64,000 nucleotides of DNA from Campylobacter gastrosuis (GCF_030249845.1 NZ_JANURM010000001.1:147364-211363); one strand, 5' to 3'. Shown: positions 17,596 through 27,261, numbered from the stretch's first letter. Notes: generated by a model not told the origin, from the sequence alone. Translations and numbers: made by a program.

Positions 17596-17935
17596 AACAT
17601 AAAATGTGGCTTAGATTAAATCAAAAATATTTGCTGGTTTTTTATTTATTTTCGTAAAAATATTTTAAAATAGCGTTAAAATCGTGATTTAGTTGCCATA
17701 ACTTGGCAGTTAAAAGTGCAAAAAGTCCAGCCGTTTTTACCCTGATATCGCCGTTATACTCGTTAATGTTGCGTATTAAGTTAGCTATCTCGTGCCTTGT
17801 ATAAAGTCCTATCTAGCGTTTTAAATTTATATCATCTTTTTAAGCTCTGACCGCTTACTTTGTGCAGTTTGGCATAACTAAAATAGCCATTTAAAACAGA
17901 TTAAAATGGCTTAAAAATAGCGATAAATTAAATAA
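17596..17935. other. Gene-poor stretch with a mobile-element relic
   Basis: 340 bp between the Sel1 gene and tRNA-Ser. It contains only the tyrosine-recombinase-like fragment (17642-17812); the rest is AT-rich DNA without recognisable signals. Confidence 0.5.
17642..17812 (-). pseudogene. Remnant of a tyrosine-recombinase (phage integrase) gene
   Basis: A 56-codon minus-strand frame without a start codon reads GLYTRHEIANLIRNINEY and then NGDIRVKTAGLFALLTAKLW before a stop. The pattern EIxxLIxxIxxYxGDIxVKxAxxLxxLL resembles the start of the catalytic domain of P4-type tyrosine integrases (the segment just before the first catalytic Arg). The Arg and everything beyond are lost. It lies 120 bp from the 3' end of tRNA-Ser, where such elements integrate, so it is probably what remains of an excised or decayed island. 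Confidence 0.45.
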
Positions 17936-18023
17936 TGGCGGGTAAAGTGGGATTTGAACCCACGAAGGCTTGCACCTTACACGCGTTCCAGGCGTGCTCC
18001 TTAAACCGCTCGGACATCTACCC
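17936..18023 (-). tRNA. tRNA-Ser (GGA)
   Basis: Read on the minus strand: acceptor stem GGGTAGA pairs with TTTACCC, discriminator G and an encoded CCA (17936-17938). The anticodon arm is CACGC-CTGGAAC-GCGTG, giving anticodon GGA for UCC/UCU. A long variable arm (AAGGTGCAAGCCTT) is the class II feature of tRNA-Ser, and the T arm has GTTCAAAT. Confidence 0.95.
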
Positions 18024-18047
18024 AAAGTGGGCGATTATAGCCAAAAA

Positions 18048-19118
18048 CTACTTTTTTAAAGCTGATTTTGGATTTATCCGCTTAAATAGCATAACAAATC
18101 CGCTAATTATAAATAAATTTATAAGCAGACACGAAAGGCAAAACATCACCCTACCGACCTCGCCAAAAATGTCGCCTTGATGAATGCTTAGCATTAGCCT
18201 TGAAACTGCCCTAGCGTCCATTTTGCCGATATTTTCTGCCTTATTTAGTGGCGTTAGTGTGGCGTTATTTTCAACCAAAAAGCTAAAATTTTCACCTCCT
18301 TTTTTGTAGCTTAAATTTTTAGCATTTGATGAGATTGTAGCCTTGTCAAAATCGGCGTTTAAAGCCAAAACTGCCCTGTCAAAATCGCTAAAATTCACAC
18401 TGCTTTTGGCATTTTTAACTGCTCTTTGCTCGGTTTTTACTCCAAATGCCGTATTTATGGCATCTCTTACAAAGCCATACGACCAAAAAAGCCCACTAAG
18501 GCTCATAATAAGCAGTAAAATCGCAGTCCAAAGCCCTAAACTTGCGTGAAGCTGATACCAAAAAGCACGACCTTTTAGGGCGATTTTAAACATTAAACTC
18601 TTTGTGAAATTCTTTTTAATAAGTGGTAAATAGAGCCAAATTCCGCTTAAAATAAGCAGGGCAAGGCTAATTGAGCTAATTGCGACAATGTGTTTGCCAA
18701 TGGTTGAAGCGGTCTTATTTTCTAGCAATGAAAGCCCTAAATTTCTATGAAACATAAGTGCTACAAACATCGCCTTAAAGCCCACGTCATCGTAAATTTC
18801 GCCGTTGTAAGGGTTTGCAAAATAGGCATTTCTCCCACCCACGCCTTGTGTGTAAATATGATAAACACCATCTTTATTAATATCTATATTTCGTATCTCA
18901 AAATCGCCGTTTTTTGCCTTTAAATTAGTTAAAATTTCGCTTATTTTTTGCTTGTTTTCGCCCACTTCTACGCTAAATAAATTTTGATTAATAATCTCTT
19001 TAATCTCCGCTCTATACGCTACTATTGAGCCACTTATACTCATTATAAAAAGTGGTAAAAATGCCAAAAAAGTAAGCAAAAGATGAAGGTTAAAAACTAA
19101 ACGATTTTTCTTAAACAT
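18048..19118 (-). CDS. PepSY-associated transmembrane protein
   Basis: A 356-residue inner-membrane protein of the PepSY/PiuB type, often found with iron or siderophore uptake. Four main membrane segments (about 10-32, 140-165, 190-213, 325-348) and a periplasmic PepSY-like region follow the first helix. Paired His (e.g. LMFHRNLGL, YQLHASLGLW, LSIHQGDIFG) match the heme/metal-binding His of the family. AATTGATA-type sequence in its upstream region could host iron regulation but is not convincing. Confidence 0.8.
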   Translation of the reverse strand: MFKKNRLVFNLHLLLTFLAFLPLFIMSISGSIVAYRAEIKEIINQNLFSVEVGENKQKISEILTNLKAKNGDFEIRNIDINKDGVYHIYTQGVGGRNAYFANPYNGEIYDDVGFKAMFVALMFHRNLGLSLLENKTASTIGKHIVAISSISLALLILSGIWLYLPLIKKNFTKSLMFKIALKGRAFWYQLHASLGLWTAILLLIMSLSGLFWSYGFVRDAINTAFGVKTEQRAVKNAKSSVNFSDFDRAVLALNADFDKATISSNAKNLSYKKGGENFSFLVENNATLTPLNKAENIGKMDARAVSRLMLSIHQGDIFGEVGRVMFCLSCLLINLFIISGFVMLFKRINPKSALKK

Positions 19119-19238
19119 TTACGCTCCTAATTGATATGCAAAATCAAAAATGTGATTGTATCAATAAAAAATAAAGAAAAAATTAATTATTAAAGGTTTT
19201 TTGGCTAAAATCCATCTAAATTTATAAACGAGAAGCAA

Positions 19239-21305
19239 ATGCAAGAGATTTTAAACAAACTAAATGAGTCACAAAAAGAGGCATCAAGTCACATTGACGG
19301 AGCTATGCTGATTTTAGCCGGTGCTGGCAGTGGTAAGACCAAAACTATCACGACGCGCCTTGCCTATCTCATCGGCGTTGTAGGCATTGACCCGGCAAAT
19401 ACGCTAACGCTTACATTTACAAATAAAGCAGCAAACGAAATGCGAAGTCGTGCCTTAAAACTGCTTGGCGAGGGCAGAAATTTCACTCCGCTTTTATGCA
19501 CGTTTCACAAATTTGGGCTTTTGTTTTTGAAATTTTACATTGATAGATTAGGGCGAAAAAACAACTTCATAATCATTGACACAGACGATAAAAAGCGGAT
19601 TTTAAAGAGCTTTGAAAGTGCTATACCAACCTCAACTCTCTCAAATGAAATTTCAAACTACAAAAATTCACTTTTTAGCGTTGATGACGTGCTAAAAAAT
19701 GCGAATTTTTTAAACGTGGAGAGAGAAAAGGGTGATTTTTATCAAAAAGTAGCACAAATTTACAAAAAATACGAGGAGTATCTTTGGGCAAATAATTTGG
19801 TTGATTTTGATGATTTGCTCGTGCTTACGTATAAAATTTTAGATGCTGATGAAGCCTTGGCAGATGAAATTTCAAACCGCTATAAATACATAATGGTTGA
19901 TGAGTATCAAGACACAAACGACCTTCAATACAAGCTTTTAAGAAAACTATGCAAAAGCCACGAAAATATCTGTGTCGTGGGCGATGATGACCAGAGTATT
20001 TATGGTTGGCGTGGGGCTAAGATTGACAATATTTTAAATTTTAAAGATCAATTTTCTAACGTAAAAATGATTAGGCTTGAAGAGAATTACCGCTCAACAA
20101 CGCCGATTTTAAGGGCTGCAAACGAGCTAATTGATCATAACCGAAACAGGCTTGGCAAGAGCCTAAAAAGCACGATAGGTAGCGGCGATGAGATTGAGAT
20201 TATGGAGAGCATTGATGAGAGTGCTGAGGCTGCAAAAATTGCTAAAAAGATTAAAACTCTGCTTTCACAAGGCGTAAAAGCCCCTGATATTGCGATACTT
20301 TACCGCATTAATGCCCTGTCGCGCTCACTTGAAGAGTGGTTAAATAAGGAGCAAATTCCATATAAAATGGTCGGTGGCGTGAAATTTTACGAAAGAGCCG
20401 AAATTAAGGACATTATTAGCTATTTAAGGCTTGTTACAAATCAAAACGACGACTTTTCGCTACGTAGAATCATAAACCGCCCAAAAAGAGGACTTGGCAA
20501 CGTAAGCCTAGCAAAGCTTGAAAAAATCGCCTTTGAAGCACAAATTTCACTCTTTGAAGCGACACAAATTTTAGATGAAAACGACGAGGCATTTAGCAAA
20601 AAAGTAAGGCAATCCTTAATTGAGTTTGGTGCGAATTTAAAAGAGTTAGCCACGCTTGATAGCGTTTATAGCTTAATTGACAAGCTTGAAGCAAAATTTG
20701 GTATAAAAAAATATTACGAGAGCCTACCTGACGGCGCTGAAAGGGCTGCAAATATTGATGAATTTTACGCATTGATAAAAGACCAGATTAAGCAAAATCC
20801 AAGCTTTGAGCTTGAAGAATTTTTAAACGAACTAACCTTAACAAGCGAGGCTGACGGCATTAGCGACGAGATGATTAGCATTATGAGCGTGCATGCTAGC
20901 AAGGGCTTGGAGTTTAAGCACCTCTTTGTCATTGGGCTTGAAGAGGGCTTTTTCCCACTCATTGGCGACGGCAGCGACATTGAAGAGGAGCGAAGATTAG
21001 CCTATGTAGCAATCACAAGAGCAAAGCGAAATTTAAGCCTAAGCTACGCACTTTCACGCTTTTATAAAGGTCAGCGAACACGCCTAAATAAGAGCAGGTT
21101 TTTAAGCGAAGCTGGGCTAATTCAGGGCTCACTCGTGATTGAAGAGAGTGGCGATTTTAAAAAGGGCGACTTGGTTAAGCACAAAATTTTTGGCATCGGG
21201 CGAGTGAGTGCTGTTACAAAAATAAAAAAAGAGCAAAAACTCACCATAAATTTCGCTGGCAACGTAAAAGAGATAATGTCAAGCTTTGTTACAAAGGCGG
21301 TTTGA
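19239..21305 (+). CDS. Rep/UvrD-type superfamily 1 DNA helicase
   Basis: A 688-residue 3'-5' helicase. Visible motifs: Q motif LNESQKEA, Walker A AGAGSGKTKT, motif Ia LTLTFTNKAANEM, motif II VDEYQDTN, motif III VGDDDQSIYGWRGA, motif IV LEENYRST, motif V SVHASKGLEFKHLFVIGLEEG and motif VI RRLAYVAITRAKR. The C-terminal extension resembles the PcrA/UvrD tail (KGDLVKHKIFGIGRVSAV). It acts in mismatch or nucleotide-excision repair or in fork restart. Its stop overlaps truB. Confidence 0.9.
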   Translation: MQEILNKLNESQKEASSHIDGAMLILAGAGSGKTKTITTRLAYLIGVVGIDPANTLTLTFTNKAANEMRSRALKLLGEGRNFTPLLCTFHKFGLLFLKFYIDRLGRKNNFIIIDTDDKKRILKSFESAIPTSTLSNEISNYKNSLFSVDDVLKNANFLNVEREKGDFYQKVAQIYKKYEEYLWANNLVDFDDLLVLTYKILDADEALADEISNRYKYIMVDEYQDTNDLQYKLLRKLCKSHENICVVGDDDQSIYGWRGAKIDNILNFKDQFSNVKMIRLEENYRSTTPILRAANELIDHNRNRLGKSLKSTIGSGDEIEIMESIDESAEAAKIAKKIKTLLSQGVKAPDIAILYRINALSRSLEEWLNKEQIPYKMVGGVKFYERAEIKDIISYLRLVTNQNDDFSLRRIINRPKRGLGNVSLAKLEKIAFEAQISLFEATQILDENDEAFSKKVRQSLIEFGANLKELATLDSVYSLIDKLEAKFGIKKYYESLPDGAERAANIDEFYALIKDQIKQNPSFELEEFLNELTLTSEADGISDEMISIMSVHASKGLEFKHLFVIGLEEGFFPLIGDGSDIEEERRLAYVAITRAKRNLSLSYALSRFYKGQRTRLNKSRFLSEAGLIQGSLVIEESGDFKKGDLVKHKIFGIGRVSAVTKIKKEQKLTINFAGNVKEIMSSFVTKAV

Positions 21306-22126
21306 TGAACGCCATTTTTGTCGCCAAAAAACCAGCCGGACTTAGCTCAAACCACTTCTTAAACCGCCTAAAACGCAAGTATAATTGCAAAAAAGCTGGA
21401 TTTTCAGGCACACTTGACCCCTTTGCTAGTGGGGCTTTGCTCGTGGCTTTTGGCAGCTACACAAGGCTTTTTAGCCACATAAATAAAAGCCCAAAAATTT
21501 ACAAAGCGACAATGTGGCTTGGTGCAAAAAGCGAAAGTGGCGATAATCAAAACATAAGCGAAATTGCGATTTTACCGCCATTTGAGCCTGAAATTTTAAA
21601 TAAAACTATTGCTAAATTAAGCGGAGAAATTTCATACACACCGCCAAAATTTAGTGCAAAAAACATAAACGGCACAAGGGCTTACAAACTTGCACGAAGT
21701 GGGGTGGATTTTGAGCTAAAAACGCAGACAATGCAGGTTTTTAACGCCAAAATCACAAACTACTCGCACCCATTTTTAAGCTTTGAAATTTCAGTTAGCG
21801 AGGGCAGTTATGTCCGCTCATACGCTCAAATTTTTGCTAAAAATTTAGGTGTAAATGCCACGCTTAGTGCCTTAGAGCGAGTTAGCGAGGGCGGACTTTG
21901 CTATGAAAATGAGCGGTTTTTAGACCCAGTTTTGCTCTTAAATTTAGAAAAAAACGAGTATTTTGGCGATATTTTAGAGATAAAAAACGGCAAAAAACTT
22001 GATAAAACGAAATTTAAAAGACAAACAAATGGCAAATTTTTATTAATTTATGATGATTTTTTTAGTATCATTGAGATAAAAAACGATGAAGTAATTTATT
22101 GTTTAAATAAGGTTGAAAAATGTTAA
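21305..22126 (+). CDS. truB: tRNA pseudouridine-55 synthase TruB
   Basis: Isomerises U55 in the T loop of tRNAs. The N terminus AIFVAKKPAGLSSNHFLNRLK and the catalytic motif GFSGTLDPFASGALLVA, with the nucleophilic Asp, are diagnostic, as is YVRSYAQIFAKNLG. The 273-residue length is normal for Campylobacter. The ATG overlaps the helicase stop, and truB overlaps csrA by 7 nt, starting a tightly packed truB-csrA-ispE-smpB run. Confidence 0.92.
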   Translation: MNAIFVAKKPAGLSSNHFLNRLKRKYNCKKAGFSGTLDPFASGALLVAFGSYTRLFSHINKSPKIYKATMWLGAKSESGDNQNISEIAILPPFEPEILNKTIAKLSGEISYTPPKFSAKNINGTRAYKLARSGVDFELKTQTMQVFNAKITNYSHPFLSFEISVSEGSYVRSYAQIFAKNLGVNATLSALERVSEGGLCYENERFLDPVLLLNLEKNEYFGDILEIKNGKKLDKTKFKRQTNGKFLLIYDDFFSIIEIKNDEVIYCLNKVEKC

Positions 22127-22350
22127 TACTTTCACGAAAAGAGAATGAAGAGATTTGGATAGGCGACAATATGAAAATCATTGTCGTCAATATCGCCAAA
22201 GGTGTCGTAAAAATAGGCATTGAAGCTCCACGAAACACCGTGATTTTTCGCAAAGAGCTAGCCGAGCGAATAAAAAGAGAGAACGAAGAGGCGAGTAAAA
22301 ATTCAGAACAAGCCAACATTGATGAGCTTTCAAAAAAAATAGAGCAATGA
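22120..22350 (+). CDS. csrA: Carbon storage regulator CsrA
   Basis: A 76-residue RNA-binding post-transcriptional regulator: MLILSRKENEEIWIGDNMKI at the start and the RNA-binding segment GIEAPRNTVIFRKEL are diagnostic. In Campylobacterota CsrA controls flagellar mRNAs and is antagonised by FliW, which is not in this window. Overlap with truB and ispE shows operon expression. Confidence 0.95.
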   Translation: MLILSRKENEEIWIGDNMKIIVVNIAKGVVKIGIEAPRNTVIFRKELAERIKRENEEASKNSEQANIDELSKKIEQ

Positions 22351-23090
22351 GAAGTTTTGCAAAGATAAATCTATTTTTAAAGGTGGTCGGCACAAGGGCA
22401 AACTACCACGAAATCGCCTCTCGCTTTATTTTGTTTGAGAAAATTTTTGATGAGATTAGCTTTGAGCGTGGCGATTTTGAGATTAAATCTAATGTCAAAA
22501 TCAATGGCGAAAATATCATTTTAAGGGCGATTAGTGAGCTTAAAAAAAGTGGGTTTAAAAACGAGCTTGATGAGTTTTTTAGCACACATAAAATCGTGAT
22601 AAATAAGCAAATCCCAATGGGTGCTGGACTTGGAGGAGGTAGCTCAAACGCCGCTACTTTTTTAAATTTAGTAAATCAAACGCTAAATCTTAAAATTTCA
22701 AAAGATGATTTGATAAAAATCGGTGCTAAAATTGGTGCTGATGTGGCGTTTTTTCTGAGCGGTTTTAAGTGTGCAAATGTCGGCGGTATCGGCGAAATCG
22801 TAAGCGAATTTGATGATTTTGTGCCTGATTTAGAAATTTTTACGCCAGATATTTTTTGCGACACGCCAAGCGTTTATAAAAAATTTAGAAGTGATTTTAT
22901 GCAAAATATTAATGTGAATTTGACAAATAAATTTTTAACGCTAAAAAATAGCGAGTTGTTAGAAAATTTCACAAACCACGAATTAAACGACCTTTTAGCC
23001 CCTTGTGTGTCGCTTTATCCAGAGATTAGTGAGTATAAAAATATGTTTTTAAGTGGTAGTGGCAGCACACTTTTTAAGGTAAAAAAATGA
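22347..23090 (+). CDS. ispE: 4-diphosphocytidyl-2-C-methyl-D-erythritol kinase IspE
   Basis: A GHMP kinase of the MEP isoprenoid pathway that phosphorylates CDP-methylerythritol. The GHMP motif [18 protein letters not shown] is canonical, the N terminus [12 protein letters not shown] holds the substrate-binding Lys, and the C-terminal motif [11 protein letters not shown] is present. The 247-residue length is short but normal for epsilon species. It is 4-nt coupled to csrA and smpB. Confidence 0.9.
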   Translation: MRSFAKINLFLKVVGTRANYHEIASRFILFEKIFDEISFERGDFEIKSNVKINGENIILRAISELKKSGFKNELDEFFSTHKIVINKQIPMGAGLGGGSSNAATFLNLVNQTLNLKISKDDLIKIGAKIGADVAFFLSGFKCANVGGIGEIVSEFDDFVPDLEIFTPDIFCDTPSVYKKFRSDFMQNINVNLTNKFLTLKNSELLENFTNHELNDLLAPCVSLYPEISEYKNMFLSGSGSTLFKVKK

Positions 23091-23548
23091 AAGAGGTAGC
23101 AAAAAACAAAAAGGCATTGCACGAGTTTAGCATAATTGAAACCTTTGAGGCTGGGCTGGTGCTAAAAGGCAGCGAAACAAAGGCACTTCGTGCAGGACGT
23201 GCAAACTTAAAAGATAGCTTCGTGCGTATCATAAAGGGCGAAATTTTCTTGCTAAATGCACACATTTCGCACCTACAAACTACTCACTCGCACTTTCGCC
23301 CTGACGAGAGAGCCCCTAGAAAGCTTTTAATGCATAAAAAGCAGATTGATAGGCTTTTTGGTGCGGTTACAAGGGACGGCTACACGCTTATTGCGCTTGC
23401 GATTTATCTAAATAGCAAGAATATTTTTAAGGCAAGGATAGCCCTTGCAAAGGGTAAAAATTTGCACGATAAACGCGAGAGTTTAAAGAAAAAACAAGCC
23501 GATTTGGAGGCAAAAACGGCTATGAAAAATTTTGGTAAAAATTTATAA
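23087..23548 (+). CDS. smpB: SsrA-binding protein SmpB
   Basis: Binds tmRNA and delivers it to stalled ribosomes for trans-translation. Typical features are [38 protein letters not shown] and the basic tail ([16 protein letters not shown]). At 153 residues the length is standard. Overlaps ispE by 4 nt. Confidence 0.95.
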   Translation: MKEVAKNKKALHEFSIIETFEAGLVLKGSETKALRAGRANLKDSFVRIIKGEIFLLNAHISHLQTTHSHFRPDERAPRKLLMHKKQIDRLFGAVTRDGYTLIALAIYLNSKNIFKARIALAKGKNLHDKRESLKKKQADLEAKTAMKNFGKNL

Positions 23549-23559
23549 AAAGGATAAAA

Positions 23560-24177
23560 ATGAGAATTTTTAAGGTTATTTTTGCGGTTTTTATAGCGAT
23601 TTTTTTAAGTGCTTGTGGCAATGAAAATGGCGATAAAAAGAGCGAACAAATCTCAAATTTTAAAGAGTTTAAAGATGGCGAAGAGGTCGTTTTAAAGGGC
23701 GTTTTAGGCAAGGATATGACGCTTGTTAGAAAAAATGGCGGTTTTGTGGTTAAAGGCGAAGAGGGCAAATATTTAATGCTTGATATTTTTGGGACATTTT
23801 GTCCGCCGTGCCAAAAAGAAGCACCCGAGATTATGCAGTATCAGCTAGATAATCGTGACACTTTTAACATAATTGGCTTAACACACTTTGAAAATGTAAC
23901 TGATGAGTATGTTTTAAATGACTTTATCAAAAAATATAACGCATTTTATTTCATCACAAACGACACGGCAAAAAACAGCCGAATCGCCGAGCAAATCGTG
24001 CGTGATATCGCTTACAAGCACGAGATAGCACTGCCGTTTAAAGTGCTTTTAAAAGATGGCTATTACCAAATTTTAACTGACAACGACACTGGCAAATTTG
24101 GCGTAAAATATTATATCGGCGGTATAAAAATGGATAGATTTAAAAAAGATGTTGAGCGGATTGAGGGTTTAAAGTAG
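23560..24177 (+). CDS. TlpA-like thioredoxin-fold lipoprotein
   Basis: A 205-residue lipoprotein: signal MRIFKVIFAVFIAIFLSAC with the lipobox LSAC, then a thioredoxin-fold domain with the active site TFCPPCQKEAPEI (CPPC). It is expected in the periplasm, membrane-anchored, reducing disulfides, for example in c-type cytochrome maturation or redox defence. It sits directly upstream of the flgB promoter but is not obviously flagellar. Confidence 0.8.
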   Translation: MRIFKVIFAVFIAIFLSACGNENGDKKSEQISNFKEFKDGEEVVLKGVLGKDMTLVRKNGGFVVKGEEGKYLMLDIFGTFCPPCQKEAPEIMQYQLDNRDTFNIIGLTHFENVTDEYVLNDFIKKYNAFYFITNDTAKNSRIAEQIVRDIAYKHEIALPFKVLLKDGYYQILTDNDTGKFGVKYYIGGIKMDRFKKDVERIEGLK

Positions 24178-24180
24178 TTT

Positions 24181-24197
24181 TGGAACGATATTTGCTT
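24181..24197 (+). promoter_or_regulatory. Sigma-54 promoter of flgB-flgC-fliE
   Basis: TGGAACGATATTTGCTT matches the RpoN consensus: GG (24182-24183) and GC (24193-24194) ten bases apart, with flanks TGGAAC and TTGCTT as in C. jejuni class II flagellar genes. It lies 25 bp before the flgB ATG. Confidence 0.85.
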
Positions 24198-24221
24198 AAA
24201 AACGCACGAAGGAGTTAGTCA

Positions 24222-24656
24222 ATGTTTGTTTTACAAAGTTCAAAATCAAAACCGCTAATTGAAGCGGCAATGGCAGCCAGAGAGTTAAGGCAGGAGCTGA
24301 TTTCAAGCAATATTGCAAACATTGACACACCATTTTACAAGGCTAGGGATATAAATTTTGAAAGCGAATTAATCGCAAAAGCTGATGAAATTTATAACAA
24401 AAGCGGTAAAAAAACGCTAGAACTTGCCAAGACCGATGAGAAGCACATTAACAAAGTAGAATTCCCACAAACTGGAATTTCAAAGATTTTTCTAAGGGAC
24501 GGACACACCGCTAGAAACGACGCAAACAGCGTTGATTTAGACGTAGAAACGACTGAGCTTAGCAAAAACTACACGATGTTAAGTGCGATTGATAATGCCT
24601 ACAAACGAGAAGGCACTATCTTTAAAAGCGTGATTGAAGCAAGTGGTAAAATTTAA
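24222..24656 (+). CDS. flgB: Flagellar basal-body rod protein FlgB
   Basis: The proximal rod subunit of the flagellum. The rod/hook N-terminal signature RQELISSNIANIDTPFYKARDI is present, and the C terminus AIDNAYKREGTIFKSVIEA is a rod helix. 144 residues. SD AAGGAG. First gene behind the sigma-54 promoter. Confidence 0.93.
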   Translation: MFVLQSSKSKPLIEAAMAARELRQELISSNIANIDTPFYKARDINFESELIAKADEIYNKSGKKTLELAKTDEKHINKVEFPQTGISKIFLRDGHTARNDANSVDLDVETTELSKNYTMLSAIDNAYKREGTIFKSVIEASGKI

Positions 24657-24665
24657 GGTAAAAAA

Positions 24666-25160
24666 ATGTATTTAAACGATTTTGATATTAGCGGATACGG
24701 ACTTAGTGCTCAACGTTTTAGAATGAACGTAATTAGCTCAAACATAGCAAACGCACACACCACACGCACGGCTGAGGGCGGACCTTATCGTAGGCAAGAG
24801 GTGATTTTTAAGGCGTTTGATTTTAATAAAATTTTAAACCAAGAGCTAAAAGAGCGAGGTGCTATGCACGAGTATCAAAACCCAGTAGATGACCCAGATG
24901 CTCCAAAAGACGCCTTTCCGCCGGTGATGAGCGTGGTTGTTGATAAGATAGTGCGCGATGATAAGGACTTTATCCTTAAATACGACCCAAGCCACCCAGA
25001 CGCAAATGCCGATGGCTACGTGGCTTATCCAAACATAAACCCAGTCATTGAGATGAGCGATTTAATAGAAGCCACTCGTGCCTATCAGGCAAATGTAGCA
25101 GCCTTTCAAAGTGCAAAAAGTATCGCTCAAAGTGCGATTTCGCTAATCGGAGGTCAATAA
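24666..25160 (+). CDS. flgC: Flagellar basal-body rod protein FlgC
   Basis: A 164-residue proximal rod protein with the N-terminal motif MNVISSNIANAHTTRTAEGGPYRRQEV and the C-terminal motif SDLIEATRAYQANVAAFQSAK common to rod proteins. It follows flgB by 9 bp and overlaps fliE by one base. Confidence 0.93.
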   Translation: MYLNDFDISGYGLSAQRFRMNVISSNIANAHTTRTAEGGPYRRQEVIFKAFDFNKILNQELKERGAMHEYQNPVDDPDAPKDAFPPVMSVVVDKIVRDDKDFILKYDPSHPDANADGYVAYPNINPVIEMSDLIEATRAYQANVAAFQSAKSIAQSAISLIGGQ

Positions 25161-25453
25161 TGCAAAATTTTAAAATCGGCGAATTTCAAGCCCTAAATCG
25201 AGTAAATAAAAAAACAGAAGTAAAAAATGATGGCACCGACTTTGGCGAAATTCTAGACAACTCGCTAAAAGAGCTAAATAAAGTCCAAGAGAGTGCTGAT
25301 AAGGCGATTGCCGACCTTGCTACTGGCGAGGTTAAGGACTTGCACCAAGCTGCCATTGCAATTGGCAAAGCTGAAACAAGTATGAAGCTAATGCTTGAAA
25401 TTCGCAACAAAGCACTAAGTGCGTATAAAGAGATTTCAAGAACACAAATCTAA
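25160..25453 (+). CDS. fliE: Flagellar hook-basal body protein FliE
   Basis: The 97-residue MS-ring/rod adaptor. The C-terminal half (DLHQAAIAIGKAETSMKLMLEIRNKALSAYKEI) is the FliE signature. Its start overlaps the flgC stop, and the order flgB-flgC-fliE-pbp is conserved in Campylobacter. Confidence 0.92.
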   Translation: MQNFKIGEFQALNRVNKKTEVKNDGTDFGEILDNSLKELNKVQESADKAIADLATGEVKDLHQAAIAIGKAETSMKLMLEIRNKALSAYKEISRTQI

Positions 25454-25456
25454 TTT

Positions 25457-27223
25457 ATGAACTCGCGAAAATCAAAAACAACGATACTTTTTTTATTTAT
25501 CGCGGTCGGACTGGTGATTTTTTTATCGGTTATCATTTACAGAGCCACGATTGACAAACGCCATTTATACCTGCAAACACGAGAAGAAAACTCCGCACTT
25601 CGTGGCTCAATCATCACAAAGGACGGATTTAGCGTGGCAATTAGCCAAAAGCTATACACTGCAAAGATAAACACAAAGAGCATTGACCCAAACAAAAAAG
25701 AGATGTTTATCCGCCTTTATTCGCTTTATAGTGGCGAAGATGAGAAGAAAATTCGCAAGCTAATTAACGGCACGAACGGACTTTTGGTGCTTTCAGATAA
25801 GATTGACGCTAAAACGGCAATGCATCTAAAAGAGCTATCACGAAAACTATATCAAAAGAAAATTTTCGTGCCAATTGATGATAGCTCAACCATTCAAAGC
25901 CTAAATATCTTTGAGAGCAAAGAGAGCCGTAAAAATCGCACTTATATGGCACAAAATGCCCTAACGCCAGTGCTTGGCTACATAAGCCAAAAAGATGATA
26001 AAAGTATCGGCGCAAAGGGTGTTGAGAGGTATTACAATGAATTTTTATCGCCCATTCAAGATGCTAGGATTGTCGGATTTAAAGATATCGGGCGAAATAT
26101 TATTTTCACAAGCGATTTAAACCTGCAAAACCGCATTGACGGCTATAATCTAGCAATTTCTGTTAATTTAAAATTTCAAACAATGGTAGAAAAAATCGTT
26201 GATGCACAAGCCTCGTTTGTAGATGCAAAGGAGATAATCGCCTGTGTTATGGATAGCAAAACGGGCGAAATTTTAGCCCTTGCAAGCAGTCTAAGGTATG
26301 ACCCGTCAAGCATAAAACAGCAAGATATACAAGCCCTAAATTCCACAGCCACCGAGTATGCTTACGAGATAGGTTCGGTTTTTAAGCCGTTTATATTCTC
26401 AATCCTGCTTTCTGAAACGAAGCTAAATAAAATGGCACTCGTAAATACGCACAACGGCAGCTACAAACTAGGCAAAAGAATCATAAAAGATACGCACCCA
26501 GCGCCGTTTTTAACGGCTGAGGACGTGATCGCTGAAAGCTCAAATATCGGTATGATAGAGCTTGCAAAAAAGCTAACTGGCACACAAATTTACAATGGGC
26601 TTTTAAATTTTGGCTTCACGCAAAAAAGTGGCATTGATATGCCCTATGAGCAAACAGGTGCGATACCACCAGCACAAAAGCTAGATTCACAAACCTACAA
26701 AGCCACCGTTAGCTACGGATACGGCGTGAGTGCGACCTTTATGCAGCTGATGAAAGCCTATAATGTTTTTAACAACAAAGGCTTTGCTGTCGTGCCTCAC
26801 TTTGCCCTGTTTTTGGAGCTAAACGGCAAAAAATACGCTCCACAAATCAAGCCCCCAAAAGAGATAATAAGCCAAGAAATCGCAAAACAGATGAAAAGTG
26901 TGCTAATAAAAGTCGTAGAAAAAGGCACTGGCAAAAAAGCCCTAACGCCCGGACTTGAAGTAGGTGGCAAGACCGGCACGGCACACATAGCACGAAAGGG
27001 CGTGTATGGCAATATCTACAACGGCTCGTTTTTTGGTTTTGCAAACGACAAAAAGGGCAACGCCTACACAATCGGCGTCTTAGCGCGTGAGCCAAAGAAA
27101 AAATACTACTATTACGGCGCTCAAAGTGCCTTGCCAGTCTTTAAAAAAATCGTGGATTTAATGGTCGCTGAGGGATATTTAATGCCTGATGAGACCGCCA
27201 TAAATCAAATAAATAATAAATAA
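25457..27223 (+). CDS. Class B penicillin-binding protein (FtsI/PbpB-like transpeptidase)
   Basis: A 588-residue D,D-transpeptidase anchored by one N-terminal helix (TILFLFIAVGLVIFLSVII), with a PBP dimerisation domain (about 45-220) and a transpeptidase domain. The catalytic motifs are SxxK (IGSVFKPF), SxN (AESSNIGM) and KTG (GGKTGTAH). This is the septal/elongation cross-linking enzyme found after fliE in Campylobacter. The start is 4 bp after fliE, so it is probably cotranscribed with flagellar rod genes. Confidence 0.88.
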   Translation: MNSRKSKTTILFLFIAVGLVIFLSVIIYRATIDKRHLYLQTREENSALRGSIITKDGFSVAISQKLYTAKINTKSIDPNKKEMFIRLYSLYSGEDEKKIRKLINGTNGLLVLSDKIDAKTAMHLKELSRKLYQKKIFVPIDDSSTIQSLNIFESKESRKNRTYMAQNALTPVLGYISQKDDKSIGAKGVERYYNEFLSPIQDARIVGFKDIGRNIIFTSDLNLQNRIDGYNLAISVNLKFQTMVEKIVDAQASFVDAKEIIACVMDSKTGEILALASSLRYDPSSIKQQDIQALNSTATEYAYEIGSVFKPFIFSILLSETKLNKMALVNTHNGSYKLGKRIIKDTHPAPFLTAEDVIAESSNIGMIELAKKLTGTQIYNGLLNFGFTQKSGIDMPYEQTGAIPPAQKLDSQTYKATVSYGYGVSATFMQLMKAYNVFNNKGFAVVPHFALFLELNGKKYAPQIKPPKEIISQEIAKQMKSVLIKVVEKGTGKKALTPGLEVGGKTGTAHIARKGVYGNIYNGSFFGFANDKKGNAYTIGVLAREPKKKYYYYGAQSALPVFKKIVDLMVAEGYLMPDETAINQINNK

Positions 27224-27261
27224 AAATTATTAATTTTAAATAATCTTTAAGTGGATGGGGG

